Positions 26,277 to 34,727 of a stretch of 47,520 bases of DNA are shown here, in pieces. The DNA is from Flammeovirgaceae bacterium (GTDB lineage: Bacteria; Bacteroidota; Bacteroidia; Cytophagales; Cyclobacteriaceae). Location: the NCBI GenBank assembly GCA_021300095.1, contig JAJTHV010000047.1, positions 1 to 47,520 of the forward strand, written 5' to 3'. Position 1 is the stretch's first letter. Every line of letters starts with the position of its first letter. The translations under genes were made by a program, and so were the position numbers. A model generated the notes under the pieces. It was given only the letters and a program-made list of their open reading frames with translations. It did not search any database and was not told the DNA's origin.

Positions 26277-27584
26277 TTACTTCTTCCGGAAGAATAAACG
26301 AATGGGTACTCCTTCAAAATCAAACTTTTCTCTTAGTCTGTTTTCTAAAAACCGCTGATACGATTCCTGAATGTATTGGGGCAGATTACAGAAAAAAGCA
26401 AAGGCCGGAGACTTGGCGGTCACCTGTGTGATGTACTTGATTTGAATATGTTTGCCCTTCATACCCGGTGGCGGATAGTGGACTATTTCAGGGAGCATTG
26501 CATCGTTCAGTTGAGAAGTAGGAATGCGCTTCGTTTTGTTGTTAAAAACAATCACTGCCTTTTCTATGACCTGAAAAATCCTTTGTTTGGTCAATGCCGA
26601 TGCGAAAATCATGGGGATATAATCGATAGGAGCCAATTTCTCCAACATATCCTTCTTGAATGTATCGGCAGTTTTGGTGTCTTTCTCAATCAAGTCCCAC
26701 TTATTCACCATGATCACAATGCCCTTGTTCTGCTTTTGCGCTAGTACAATGATGTTAATATCCTGCGACTCTAAACCTCTTTCGGCATCGACCACTACAA
26801 TAACAACGTCACTTTCTTCCAAAGCCCGAAGTGATCGCAATACCGAATAAAACTCAACATCCTCTATTACCTTGCTTTTCTTACGAATACCGGCTGTGTC
26901 GATCAAAATAAAGTCATTGCCAAACATTTTGTAACGCGAGTGAATGGCATCTCGAGTAGTACCGGCCTCGTCTGTCACAATGCTGCGCTCATTGCCTAGC
27001 AAAACATTCAACAAAGATGATTTTCCTGCATTGGGTCTACCGACAATCGCAATTTTAGGAATGCCCGCATCCGGATCCTCCACACCTTCACTGGCAAAGG
27101 TTTTTACCAAAGCATCCAGCAACTCTCCGGTTCCACCTCCATTTTCAGACGAAATCGGAAAAACCTCGCCCATGTTTAATTCATAAAACTCGTTGGCTTC
27201 TAAGTTTTTGGATGGCGTATCCGCTTTGTTGGCCGCTACAAACACCGGTTTTTTAGATCTGCGAATGATTTTGGCAAACTCGTGATCAAATCCCGTAAGG
27301 CCCGTTTTGCAATCGACCATAAAAATGACGGCCGTGCACTCATCCAGCGCCATTTCTACCTGCTTGCGAATTTCCGATTCAAACTTATCATCAGAGCCGG
27401 TCACATACCCGCCCGTATCGATTACGGTAAAAAATTTGTTTGTCCACTCAGCATAGCCGTAGTGGCGATCGCGGGTAACGCCCGGCATATCGTCCATAAT
27501 GGCTTGCCGCTGCTCTACGAGGCGATTAAAAAAAGTAGATTTCCCTACGTTTGGCCTTCCTACAATTGCTACAATATTTGCCAT
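26277..27584 (-). CDS. der: Ribosome biogenesis GTPase Der (EngA)
   Basis: Der is a double GTPase needed for assembly of the 50S ribosomal subunit. Two G domains are seen: P-loops GRPNVGKST at residues 8-16 and GRPNAGKSS at about 182-190. Each has a DTxG switch (DTGG, DTAG) and an NKxD (ANKAD, VNKWD). The KH-like C-terminal domain includes FLENRLREKFDFEGVPIRLF and ends RKK. The length of 435 residues is normal. It follows era on the same strand with an 82-base gap; both act in ribosome assembly. Confidence 0.98.
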   Translation of the reverse strand: MANIVAIVGRPNVGKSTFFNRLVEQRQAIMDDMPGVTRDRHYGYAEWTNKFFTVIDTGGYVTGSDDKFESEIRKQVEMALDECTAVIFMVDCKTGLTGFDHEFAKIIRRSKKPVFVAANKADTPSKNLEANEFYELNMGEVFPISSENGGGTGELLDALVKTFASEGVEDPDAGIPKIAIVGRPNAGKSSLLNVLLGNERSIVTDEAGTTRDAIHSRYKMFGNDFILIDTAGIRKKSKVIEDVEFYSVLRSLRALEESDVVIVVVDAERGLESQDINIIVLAQKQNKGIVIMVNKWDLIEKDTKTADTFKKDMLEKLAPIDYIPMIFASALTKQRIFQVIEKAVIVFNNKTKRIPTSQLNDAMLPEIVHYPPPGMKGKHIQIKYITQVTAKSPAFAFFCNLPQYIQESYQRFLENRLREKFDFEGVPIRLFFRKK

Positions 27585-27666
27585 AAGATTTTAAAAGCCG
27601 GGGCATAAGCCCATAAATGATGTTTGAAGCCGCAAGTTAAGTCAATAGTGCCTAATTGAGAGCACT

Positions 27667-28548
27667 TTATTCCAGATAGCCAAAATGCTTGAGCTTGAGT
27701 CTGTGTTTGCGCCAGTTATCGGCCACTTTTACATGCGTTTCCAGAAAAACTTGCTTGCCAAAGAAAGATTCGAGGCTTTTGCGGGCTTCGGTACCCACTT
27801 TTTTCAGTGAACTGCCTCCTTTTCCGATCAAAATGCCTTTTTGAGAGTCGCGCTCCACATAGATAGTCGCACGAATCTTAATGATCTTTTCCTCTTCCTT
27901 AAAGGATTCGATGCCTACTTCCGAGCTATAGGGAATCTCCTGATCGTAGTTGGTAAATATTTTTTCGCGAATCATCTCAGCCGCAAAAAACCGCTCGCTG
28001 CGGTCGGTGAGGTCGTCTTTGGGGTAATAGCCGGGGTGCTCGGGCAAATACTTTTTGATGATGGGAAGGAGTGTGTCTAAATTTTCGCCTGAAACGGCAG
28101 AAACCGGAATGATTTCTACGGCCTTGATTAGGTCTTTCCAATAGGCAATCTTATCGACTACCTGTGATCCTTTCGCCAAATCAATTTTGTTGATCAATAA
28201 AATGACGGGCGTAGCCAGATTTTTCAGTGGCTCAAACAACTTCTCATCAAATTTCTCACCCAGTTCCACAATCAGCAGCACCAAATCCGCATCGTCCAGC
28301 GAAACTTTCACGTAGCTCATCATGGCTTCGTGTAGTTCGTATTTGGGTTCCAGCATGCCTGGCGTGTCGGAATAGACGATTTGAAAGTCTTCGCCATTCA
28401 AAATGCCCATAATGCGGTGGCGAGTAGTTTGCGCCTTGGCGGTGATGATGGATAGATTTTCACCCACCAACCGGTTCATCAGGCTCGATTTGCCCACATT
28501 GGGCTTGCCAACAATACTAACGAAACCGGATTTGTGTGGGGTGGGCAT
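27667..28548 (-). CDS. era: GTPase Era
   Basis: Era binds the 3' end of 16S rRNA and couples 30S maturation to cell growth. The P-loop GKPNVGKSSLMNRLVGE is near residues 12-28. The G3 motif DTPG is near 59-62 and NKID near 121-124. The C-terminal KH domain has IGKGGSSLKKVGTEARKSLE near 240-260. The length of 293 residues is typical. Upstream lies an unusual leader with several alternative hairpins and a tiny reading frame, then the terminator of the initiator tRNA gene. der follows downstream. Confidence 0.98.
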   Translation of the reverse strand: MPTPHKSGFVSIVGKPNVGKSSLMNRLVGENLSIITAKAQTTRHRIMGILNGEDFQIVYSDTPGMLEPKYELHEAMMSYVKVSLDDADLVLLIVELGEKFDEKLFEPLKNLATPVILLINKIDLAKGSQVVDKIAYWKDLIKAVEIIPVSAVSGENLDTLLPIIKKYLPEHPGYYPKDDLTDRSERFFAAEMIREKIFTNYDQEIPYSSEVGIESFKEEEKIIKIRATIYVERDSQKGILIGKGGSSLKKVGTEARKSLESFFGKQVFLETHVKVADNWRKHRLKLKHFGYLE

Positions 28549-28562
28549 TGATAAAATGAAAT

Positions 28563-28620
28563 GAGGGCATTTGATGCCCTCGATTATTGAACGAGGGCAA
28601 ATTTAATCATTTTTTGCCCT
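28563..28620 (-). promoter_or_regulatory. era leader with mutually exclusive hairpins
   Basis: Four short segments in this stretch can pair as neighbours. On the plus strand, GAGGGCAT (28563-28570) pairs with ATGCCCTC (28574-28581). TGCCCTCG (28575-28582) pairs with CGAGGGCA (28592-28599). AGGGCAA (28594-28600) pairs with TTGCCCT (28614-28620). The middle pairing excludes both outer ones, as in attenuators. The last hairpin in transcription order ends 14 bases before the era ATG and is followed by ATTTCATTTT. A role in controlling era is inferred from this structure only. Confidence 0.4.
28584..28610 (-). CDS. Possible leader peptide ahead of era
   Basis: ATG followed by seven codons and TAA encodes MIKFALVQ inside the hairpin leader of era. 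The frame covers one pairing segment (28592-28600), so a translating ribosome would block that pairing. No Shine-Dalgarno site is visible and a frame this short can occur by chance. Confidence 0.25.
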   Translation of the reverse strand: MIKFALVQ

Positions 28621-28670
28621 TGTTGATACGTAAAGGAAGTTTTGGAAGCTTGAATGGGTGAGTATAAAAG

Positions 28671-28698
28671 AAAAGAGACCGTTTTATCGGTCTCTTTT
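28671..28698 (-). terminator. Intrinsic terminator of the initiator tRNA gene
   Basis: A perfect eleven-pair stem (AAAAGAGACCG/CGGTCTCTTTT) with a six-base loop lies seven bases past the tRNA 3' end on the minus strand and is followed by a T-rich run. Confidence 0.75.
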
Positions 28699-28705
28699 GG
28701 TTTTG

Positions 28706-28778
<73 letters not shown>

Positions 28779-29041
28779 ATTTGGATGGCAAAAGTAGAAC
28801 CATTAAGATTAATAAGCAAATCTGCTTTTGAGACTAGTCCCATTAAAATTTTCTTGAGACGAATTTTCCCAAACTAGGAGAAAATGTTTTATGTGTATTC
28901 GTTTGTATTGTTATTCGGGAAAACGGAAAACGCTGAATTCAAATTGTATTCGCAGTTTTGACTGCTTGGTGTGTGATTACATCCTATCCTGAGACCTGTG
29001 GCACACAGGTTGCGATGAGTGTTCAACAAAAGCTAATCCCC

Positions 29042-29341
29042 ATGAGAACATTCATCGCACTCTCCACCACCATGCTGCTCGTGATCGCATCTCTTTCCAT
29101 GGCAGCACCCAAACCCAGCTTGACAACGCTTTCAGACAATCAATTTTTTATTTTGAAGACGACTAGGCAATTCAAAGGCGGGGAAGTGGAAGTTTATTCT
29201 TCCTCGGGCTATCTGGTCACTTCACATCGCCTCATCCGAAGAAAAATGGTGATCGACTTTAAGCATGTTAGCCAAGGAACCTATCGGATTAAAGTAAAAA
29301 AAGGGGCCAACGTTGAAGAATTTACCTTCACTAAGAACTAA
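29042..29341 (+). CDS. Small secreted protein resembling a free-standing T9SS tail-like beta domain
   Basis: The ATG at 29042 is preferred over an open frame beginning 28 codons earlier, because it starts a signal peptide (MRTFIALSTTMLLVIASLSM). The mature part is only about 75 residues: GGEVEVYSSSGYLVTSHRL, then MVIDFKHVSQGTYRIKVKKG and EEFTFTKN. This beta-strand pattern is the same as the last part of T9SS sorting tails (V-x-x-x-x-G, then G-x-Y-x-x-x-V, then F-x-K) and of DUF3244 proteins. There is no cargo domain. The protein is probably periplasmic or secreted; its role is unknown. The upstream 260 bases hold no other gene. Confidence 0.65.
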   Translation: MRTFIALSTTMLLVIASLSMAAPKPSLTTLSDNQFFILKTTRQFKGGEVEVYSSSGYLVTSHRLIRRKMVIDFKHVSQGTYRIKVKKGANVEEFTFTKN

Positions 29342-29352
29342 TCAATCCAAAA

Positions 29353-29415
29353 ATGAAATTTATCAAAAGCACCTTCTCCCGCACCGTCTACCTGATGCTT
29401 TTTATATGGTTGTAG
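29353..29415 (+). pseudogene. Possible remnant: signal-peptide-like 20-residue frame
   Basis: Eleven bases after the small secreted protein, an ATG opens MKFIKSTFSRTVYLMLFIWL and then stops. It has a basic N-terminus and a hydrophobic core like a signal peptide but nothing after it. Its end overlaps the 3' end of the convergent symporter gene. It may be what is left of a secreted-protein gene, or a chance frame. Confidence 0.25.
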
Positions 29416-30862
29416 CCTTTTTCTGAAGCTGAGATATCAAAAAGAGTCCCGCAAAAGTGAGCACCCCGTTAATAATCAAAATCTCAATCCCGATTTTGTA
29501 ACCACTAAACCACTTCTCTGAATTCGAACTGAGTACATAGGAGAGCAATGGAGATAGAATACAGCAAGCCAGCACCATCACACCCTGCACGTTTCGTTTG
29601 GTAAAAATGCCGAAGGCAAAAAGTCCTAACAGCGGACCATAGGTATATCCGGCCACATTCAATACGGCATCAATCACCGATTTTTCATTCAATTCTTTAA
29701 AAACAAGAATGATGATGAGAAACAGCAGCGAAAAGCCAACATGCACGATGAATTTCTGACGTTGCTTGACCGCTTCGGTTTTGTTTTTGAATTGAAGAAA
29801 ATCAATGCAAAACGAAGTGGTGAGCCCGGCCAAAGCGGAGTCGGCACTGGCGTACGAGGAGGCGGTAATTCCAAGCAAAAATAGAATTCCCACGAAAGTA
29901 CCCAATTCATTGAAGGCAAGACGCGGATACAATTCGTCTGACAATTCAGGGATTGCCAAACCCTTTTGTGCACTGTAGATGTATAATAGAGCGCCCAGCG
30001 TTAGGAATAGAAGATTAACGAAGACTAGTGTAAGGCTAAACCAAAACATGTTTTTCTGCGCATCGCCCAATGTTTTGCAGGTCAGGTTTTTTTGCATGAT
30101 CTCCTGATCGAGCCCCGTCATGGCAATGGCAATAAAGGCTCCGCCAAAAAATTGTTTAGGAAAAAACAGTTTGGAATTGACATCGTCAAAATAAAAAATC
30201 CGGGAATAGCCATTTTCTTGAATAGCCGAAACCATCGAGGCAAAACTGAAATCGAGCTTATCGGCAATTTGCCAAACGGTTACCGCCACAGCGGTCACTA
30301 AAAAGAGCGTTTGGAATGAATCGGTCCATACAATTGTCTTTACACCGCCCTTGAAAGTATACACCCAAATCAGCACAATGGTGGTGGCAACCGTAACGAA
30401 GAAGGGTACATGCCAGGCATCGAACAAGAAAAGCTGGAGAATAGTGGCCGCTAAAAATAACCGCAGGCTGGAGCCAACGGTGCGTGAAATCAAAAAGAAA
30501 AGTGCCCCGGTTTTATACGCCCAATTATCGAAGCGTTGCTCCAGATAAGTATAAATTGAAACAACGTTTAACCGATAATAAAGCGGCATCAATACCCCAA
30601 TAATCACCCAATACCCAAACAAGTACCCAATTACCACCTGAAAATACCCAAACCCAATTTTTCCCACATTGCCAGGCACCGAAACGAATGTAACTCCCGA
30701 AAGAGAGGAGCCAATCATACCAAAGGCAACTAAATACCAAGGCGACTGGCGGTTTCCGGTAAAGAAAGTAGTGCTGTCGGCTCCTTTGGAAGTGAAGTAA
30801 GAGATAGTAATCAGTGCCAGAAAGTAGACAACGAGAATGGAAGATACCAGCAGTGGCGACAT
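29402..30862 (-). CDS. Sodium:solute symporter family protein
   Basis: This 486-residue protein of the SSS family has about 13 membrane helices. It begins with a periplasmic end and helix (VSSILVVYFLALITISYFTS), and the early FFTGNRQSPWYLVAFGMIGS near residues 34-53 is typical of the family. Further features are the GLDQEIMQKNLTCKTLGDAQ loop near 255-274 and SSYASADSALAGLTTSFCID near 330-349, a helix that usually lines the sodium site. The family carries sugars, amino acids, vitamins or iodide. The substrate cannot be assigned, and no catabolic genes are adjacent. Confidence 0.92.
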   Translation of the reverse strand: MSPLLVSSILVVYFLALITISYFTSKGADSTTFFTGNRQSPWYLVAFGMIGSSLSGVTFVSVPGNVGKIGFGYFQVVIGYLFGYWVIIGVLMPLYYRLNVVSIYTYLEQRFDNWAYKTGALFFLISRTVGSSLRLFLAATILQLFLFDAWHVPFFVTVATTIVLIWVYTFKGGVKTIVWTDSFQTLFLVTAVAVTVWQIADKLDFSFASMVSAIQENGYSRIFYFDDVNSKLFFPKQFFGGAFIAIAMTGLDQEIMQKNLTCKTLGDAQKNMFWFSLTLVFVNLLFLTLGALLYIYSAQKGLAIPELSDELYPRLAFNELGTFVGILFLLGITASSYASADSALAGLTTSFCIDFLQFKNKTEAVKQRQKFIVHVGFSLLFLIIILVFKELNEKSVIDAVLNVAGYTYGPLLGLFAFGIFTKRNVQGVMVLACCILSPLLSYVLSSNSEKWFSGYKIGIEILIINGVLTFAGLFLISQLQKKATTI

Positions 30863-30980
30863 AGTCAGTAGATTGAAATGGAAAACTACGCTAAGTTTTG
30901 AAGAATAAAAACCCTGGTTGGCTCTGGAAAGAAGTTGTGGGAACGGCTCACATTTGATCTGATCTATCGTTCCTTTTTTT

Positions 30981-30988
30981 TACTTTTG
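30981..30988 (+). promoter_or_regulatory. Promoter -7 element for clpS-recR
   Basis: TACTTTTG matches TAnnTTTG exactly and lies 14 bases before the clpS GTG. A TTTG is found 24 bases further upstream (30953-30956), just outside the usual spacing. The leader would be under ten bases. Confidence 0.5.
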
Positions 30989-31002
30989 CACAACTGATAA
31001 TC

Positions 31003-31278
31003 GTGAACACACAAGAACAAGAATTGGTTGATTTGTTGGAAGCGGTGGAGATAACCGATGTAAAAGATCTGGTTGTCTTCAACGATGATTTCAATACGTT
31101 TGATCACGTGATTAACACACTCATTCGCGTGTGCAAGCATACGCCCGAACAAGCCGAGCAGTGCACCTTGCTCATTCACTTCAAAGGTAAGTGTACCGTG
31201 CGCACCGGTTCGTACGATCAGTTGAACCCAATGCGCGAAGCTATTTGCGATGCTGGCATTGACGCAAAAATCATTTAA
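31003..31278 (+). CDS. clpS: ATP-dependent Clp protease adaptor ClpS
   Basis: ClpS delivers proteins with N-degron residues to ClpAP for degradation. The 91-residue sequence has the core LVVFNDDFNTFDHVINTLI near residues 23-41, including the NDD-x-x-T/F-x-x-V motif that contacts substrate. The second half has TLLIHFKGKCTVRTGSYDQL. The N-terminal extension is short, as usual. It starts with GTG; no ATG lies before the conserved core. recR begins 47 bases downstream. Confidence 0.93.
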   Translation: MNTQEQELVDLLEAVEITDVKDLVVFNDDFNTFDHVINTLIRVCKHTPEQAEQCTLLIHFKGKCTVRTGSYDQLNPMREAICDAGIDAKII

Positions 31279-31325
31279 TCCAGTGACAGTTTTTGCTGCA
31301 CTGAATTTCTAACGACCTAAGAATT

Positions 31326-31934
31326 GTGGAGTATCCCTCAAAATTGATTGAAGACGCTGTAAACGAAGTGGCCAAGCTGCCCGGCATTGGCAAGAAAACG
31401 GCTTTACGGTTGGTGCTTCATTTAGTGAAGGAGGGACAACACAAAACCACAGCGCTTACGGAATCACTCAACCAACTACGCAGCCAAATTCGTTTTTGTA
31501 ACACCTGTCATAATATTTCAGATGAAGAGGAGTGTGGTATCTGCAAAAGTCATCGCAGGGATAAATCCGTATTGTGTGTGGTGGAGGACACACAAGATGT
31601 GATGGCCATAGAAAACACATCGCAGTTCACAGGAATTTATCATGTGCTAGGAGGCGTGATCTCACCCATGAATGGAGTCGGTCCGTCTGACTTAAAGATA
31701 GATTCACTTGTTACTCGTGTCTCAGCACCGGATTCGCATATAAAAGAAATTATTTTGGCACTCAGCCCTACCATGGAAGGAGACACTACCAGTTTTTATA
31801 TCAACAGAAAACTGTCGGCTCTGCCGTTGAAGATTACATCGATTGCAAGAGGTGTTCCGGTGGGTGGCGATTTAGAATATGCCGATGAAATCACGTTGGG
31901 ACGAAGCATTCTTGGACGTACGTTGTTCAATTAA
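31326..31934 (+). CDS. recR: Recombination mediator protein RecR
   Basis: RecR acts with RecF and RecO to load RecA onto gapped DNA. The N-terminal helix-hairpin-helix LPGIGKKTALRLVLHL is near residues 18-33. The four-Cys zinc site (CNTCHNISDEEECGICKSHR) is near 58-77. The Toprim domain begins VLCVVEDTQDVMAIE and includes HVLGGVISPMNGVGP. The length of 202 residues is normal. The start is a GTG at 31326, which places the conserved N-terminus (EYPSKLIEDAV) as in related proteins. Confidence 0.97.
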   Translation: MEYPSKLIEDAVNEVAKLPGIGKKTALRLVLHLVKEGQHKTTALTESLNQLRSQIRFCNTCHNISDEEECGICKSHRRDKSVLCVVEDTQDVMAIENTSQFTGIYHVLGGVISPMNGVGPSDLKIDSLVTRVSAPDSHIKEIILALSPTMEGDTTSFYINRKLSALPLKITSIARGVPVGGDLEYADEITLGRSILGRTLFN

Positions 31935-31947
31935 GCCACAGATTGCC

Positions 31948-31977
31948 TTGGCATACTTTATAAATTCACTACTTTTA
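31948..31977 (+). promoter_or_regulatory. Promoter of the intact vapBC operon
   Basis: TTG (31948-31950), a 19-base spacer and TACTTTTA (31970-31977) form a near-consensus Bacteroidota promoter just after the recR stop. It is 18 bases before the antitoxin ATG, so the pair can be expressed independently of recR. Confidence 0.5.
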
Positions 31978-31995
31978 TATCTTAAAATAAGCTGA

Positions 31996-32160
31996 ATGGC
32001 TACGATTTTAAAGAAAAATCTGAAAGACAAGGAGCGGTCGAAGAAATTCAATAAGGCGATTGCTGTGAAGGGCGTTGACACAACCAGATTTTGTGGTGTT
32101 ATAAAATTGGCCAAAGATCCATTGGTCATTCAAAAGGAACTTCGGGATGAGTGGGAGTAG
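31996..32160 (+). CDS. VapB-type antitoxin
   Basis: This short gene encodes 54 residues, from MATILKKNLKDKERSKKF to FCGVIKLAKDPLVIQKELRD and EWE. The acidic/aromatic end (L-R-D-E-W) is typical of antitoxin tails that wrap around Bacteroidota PIN toxins. It overlaps the toxin start by 14 bases, the classic vapBC arrangement. It should neutralise the toxin and repress the operon. The basic N-terminal part shows no clear DNA-binding fold by eye. There is a good promoter directly upstream. Confidence 0.75.
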   Translation: MATILKKNLKDKERSKKFNKAIAVKGVDTTRFCGVIKLAKDPLVIQKELRDEWE

Positions 32161-32515
32161 TATTGTTCTTGACACAAATATTGCTTTGTATTTGCTGGCA
32201 GGAGATCAAAAATTGTCCAGCCTACTCTTTCAAAAGAAGTTATATCTTTCATTTATCTCCCAGTTGGAGCTTTTAGGTTTTAAAGGAATAACTACCAAAC
32301 AACATGCAGAGATATCAAAGTTTATTCAAGCATGTATTGTAATTGATATCAATGAAGAAATAAAAACAGAAGTGATTTCTTTGCGAAGAACTCACAAGTT
32401 GAAATTGCCAGACAGCATCATCTTGGCTACTGCTTTGTATTTAGATCTTCCCCTCATAACCTCTGATACCGACTTTAAATCCATCGAACATCCACAAATT
32501 ATTATTTACGAATAA
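32147..32515 (+). CDS. VapC-type PIN-domain toxin
   Basis: This 122-residue PIN RNase has the full acidic set: IVLDTNIALYLL with the first Asp near residue 9, QLELLGF with the conserved Glu near 40, KLPDSIILATAL with Asp near 93, and LITSDTDFKSI with the last Asp. It likely cuts a tRNA or rRNA when the unstable antitoxin is lost. It is intact, unlike the homologous gene at 3880-4270. The aminotransferase gene begins two bases after its stop, so the toxin pair may drive or share that transcript. Confidence 0.88.
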   Translation: MSGSSIVLDTNIALYLLAGDQKLSSLLFQKKLYLSFISQLELLGFKGITTKQHAEISKFIQACIVIDINEEIKTEVISLRRTHKLKLPDSIILATALYLDLPLITSDTDFKSIEHPQIIIYE

Positions 32516-32517
32516 AT

Positions 32518-33711
32518 ATGAATCACCTTTCGAACCGAATCAACGCTATTGAAGAATCTGCCACACTAGCCATGGCTGCCAAAGCACGCGAATATAAAAA
32601 CCGTGGCATCGATGTGGTTAACTTAAGTTTGGGCGAACCCGACTTTAAAACTCCCCAACACATTTGCGATGCAGCGAAGAAAGCGATTGATGACGGAAAA
32701 TATTTTTCATATCCTCCCGTAGCGGGATATCAGGATTTGCGCGAAGCCATTGCAGCAAAATATGCCAGTGAAAACAAAGTGCCCTACAAGGCTGAGAACA
32801 TTGTCGTTTCTAACGGAGCGAAACAATCCATCGCCAATGTAATGTTGGCATTACTCAATCCGGGCGATGAGGTAATCATCTTCGCACCTTATTGGGTAAG
32901 TTATGATGCACTTGTGCGCTTGACGGAAGCAACGCCTGTGATCGTGAAAGGAACAATTGACCACGATTTTAAAGTAACTGCGCAGCAAGTAGAGAAGGCC
33001 ATCACACCAAAAACAAAAGCCATTATTTTCTCTTCGCCTTGCAATCCTACGGGTTCAGTTTTCTCAAGAACGGAATTAGAATCCATTGCAGAGGTAGTGA
33101 AGAAACACAACCTGCTCATTATTGCCGATGAAATTTATGAGCATATCAACTTTACTGGCGAGCGTGTAAGCATGGCTTCCCTTCCGGGGATGTTTGATCG
33201 CACGATAACCGTCAACGGTTTTGCGAAAGGTTTTGCGATGACCGGCTGGCGTGTAGGTTACATCGCTGCACCGAAATGGATTGCCGATGGCAGCAACAAA
33301 GTGCAAGGACAAATTACTTCAGCGAACTGTTCTATTTCACAGCGTGGCGCATTGGCCGCGATTACCGGAGATATCGAGCCAACCAATAAAATGGTGACTG
33401 AGTATCACAAGCGCAGAGACATAGTTTATAACCTTCTGAAGGAAATTCCGGGAGTAAAAGCAAACTACCCACAAGGCGCGTTCTACTTCTTTCCGGATGT
33501 GAGTTACTACTTCGGCAAGAAAGATGGAGACACTGTGATTAAAAATGCAGATGATTTTTGTTTCTTCATGTTGGATAAAGGTCACGTTTCACTGGTGCCC
33601 GGTGGTGCGTTTGGTGATGATAATTGTGTGCGTTTGTCGTATGCCGCTTCTGAAAAGGATCTGGTAGAAGCGATGAAGCGCATGAAAGAAGCATTGGCCA
33701 CATTAGCATAA
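32518..33711 (+). CDS. Aspartate aminotransferase-type PLP enzyme (class I)
   Basis: This 397-residue fold-type I aminotransferase probably exchanges the amino group of aspartate with 2-oxoglutarate. The N-terminal VVNLSLGEPDFKTPQHI is near residues 34-50 and SNGAKQSIANV near 98-108. SSPCNPTGSVFS carries the substrate-site Asn, and IADEIYEHINF the PLP-contacting Asp and Tyr. The lysine that binds PLP lies in FAKGFAMTGWRVGY near 239-252; most relatives have Ser before that Lys and this one has Ala. RLSYA near the end gives the carboxylate-binding Arg. Other amino acids cannot be excluded as substrate. Confidence 0.9.
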   Translation: MNHLSNRINAIEESATLAMAAKAREYKNRGIDVVNLSLGEPDFKTPQHICDAAKKAIDDGKYFSYPPVAGYQDLREAIAAKYASENKVPYKAENIVVSNGAKQSIANVMLALLNPGDEVIIFAPYWVSYDALVRLTEATPVIVKGTIDHDFKVTAQQVEKAITPKTKAIIFSSPCNPTGSVFSRTELESIAEVVKKHNLLIIADEIYEHINFTGERVSMASLPGMFDRTITVNGFAKGFAMTGWRVGYIAAPKWIADGSNKVQGQITSANCSISQRGALAAITGDIEPTNKMVTEYHKRRDIVYNLLKEIPGVKANYPQGAFYFFPDVSYYFGKKDGDTVIKNADDFCFFMLDKGHVSLVPGGAFGDDNCVRLSYAASEKDLVEAMKRMKEALATLA

Positions 33712-33716
33712 TTTCA

Positions 33717-34699
33717 ATGGTTGTTCCGGCAGACATATTTCAATCATTTGCAAAACTCAATGTGCTGATCATTGGTGATGTGATGCTGGACAGCTACATC
33801 TGGGGATCGGTAGACCGGATTTCTCCGGAAGCTCCCGTTCCCATCATCCATGTAAAAAAGCGAGATCATCGGTTGGGGGGTGCTGCCAACGTTGCTTTGA
33901 ACGTGCATGCACTCGGAGCGAAGCCGGTGCTCTGCGCACTAATTGGCGATGATGACGATGGAAAAAACTGGTTCAACGTCTGCATGAAAAAAACCTTTCT
34001 GTGGATGGGATTATTGTGAGCACCGAAAGACCCACCACCGTAAAAACCAGAATTATCGCCAGCCACCAGCATGTGGTGCGTGTGGACGATGAATCCGATA
34101 AAGTGACTAGTGCACAAGAACAAGTGCAACTCTGGATGCGCATTGAAAAATTATTGCCACAATGTGATGTGGTGATTTTTGAAGATTACGACAAAGGAGT
34201 TTTGTCGGCTGAGTTAATTGAGAAAGCGGTTAATCTGGCGCTGAAACTCAACATTCCAACCGTAGTTGATCCCAAGAAAAGAAATTTTTTAGCCTACCAG
34301 CGCGTCACCTTATTCAAACCCAATTTGAAGGAACTGCGCGAAGGATTAAAAGTAGAAGTAGAGGCTGGAAATCAAAGCCAGGTAGAAAGCGCTGTTACTT
34401 TGTTGAAAAACAAGTTGAATGCCGAAGGCGTGATGCTCACTTTATCCGAGCATGGTGTCTACATTGATTTTCAGCAACAGAAAAGAAAAATTCCGGCTCA
34501 TGCCCGCGAAATTGCAGATGTTTCCGGAGCCGGTGATACGGTCGTTAGCATAGCGGCATTGTGTGTGGCTTTAAAACTTTCTCCGGAATTAATTGCCGAA
34601 TTATCCAATCTCGGAGGCGGACTAGTATGCCAGCATGTAGGCGTTGTGCCCATTGACCGAGAAGAGTTGATTCAGGAGTCCAAAATGCTGGTACAATAA
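33717..34699 (+). pseudogene. Heptose-7-phosphate kinase gene (RfaE/HldE kinase type) with a one-base frameshift
   Basis: The product would be a ribokinase-fold kinase that phosphorylates D-glycero-D-manno-heptose 7-phosphate for ADP-heptose, a lipopolysaccharide precursor. The first frame (33717-34019) has LIIGDVMLDSYIWG and RISPEAPVPI. The second has FEDYDKGVL, then VVDPKKRNFLAY, FKPNLKE and the catalytic DVSGAGDTV. The shift lies in the six-A run at 33962-33967. One more A gives GDDDDGKKLVQRLHEKN and joins the halves into about 327 residues. No nucleotidyltransferase half is attached. Either the gene is broken here or an A was lost in sequencing; every other conserved motif is intact, which favours a recent event or an error. 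Confidence 0.85.
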
Positions 34700-34702
34700 A
34701 AA

Positions 34703-34724
34703 AGCCTTTCATTGCTGAAAGGCT
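34703..34724 (-). terminator. Intrinsic terminator of the tRNA-His gene
   Basis: A perfect nine-pair stem (AGCCTTTCA/TGAAAGGCT) with a four-base loop is followed by a T-run on the minus strand, just past the tRNA end. On the plus strand, where it follows the heptose kinase gene, no T-run is present. Confidence 0.75.
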
Positions 34725-34727
34725 CTA

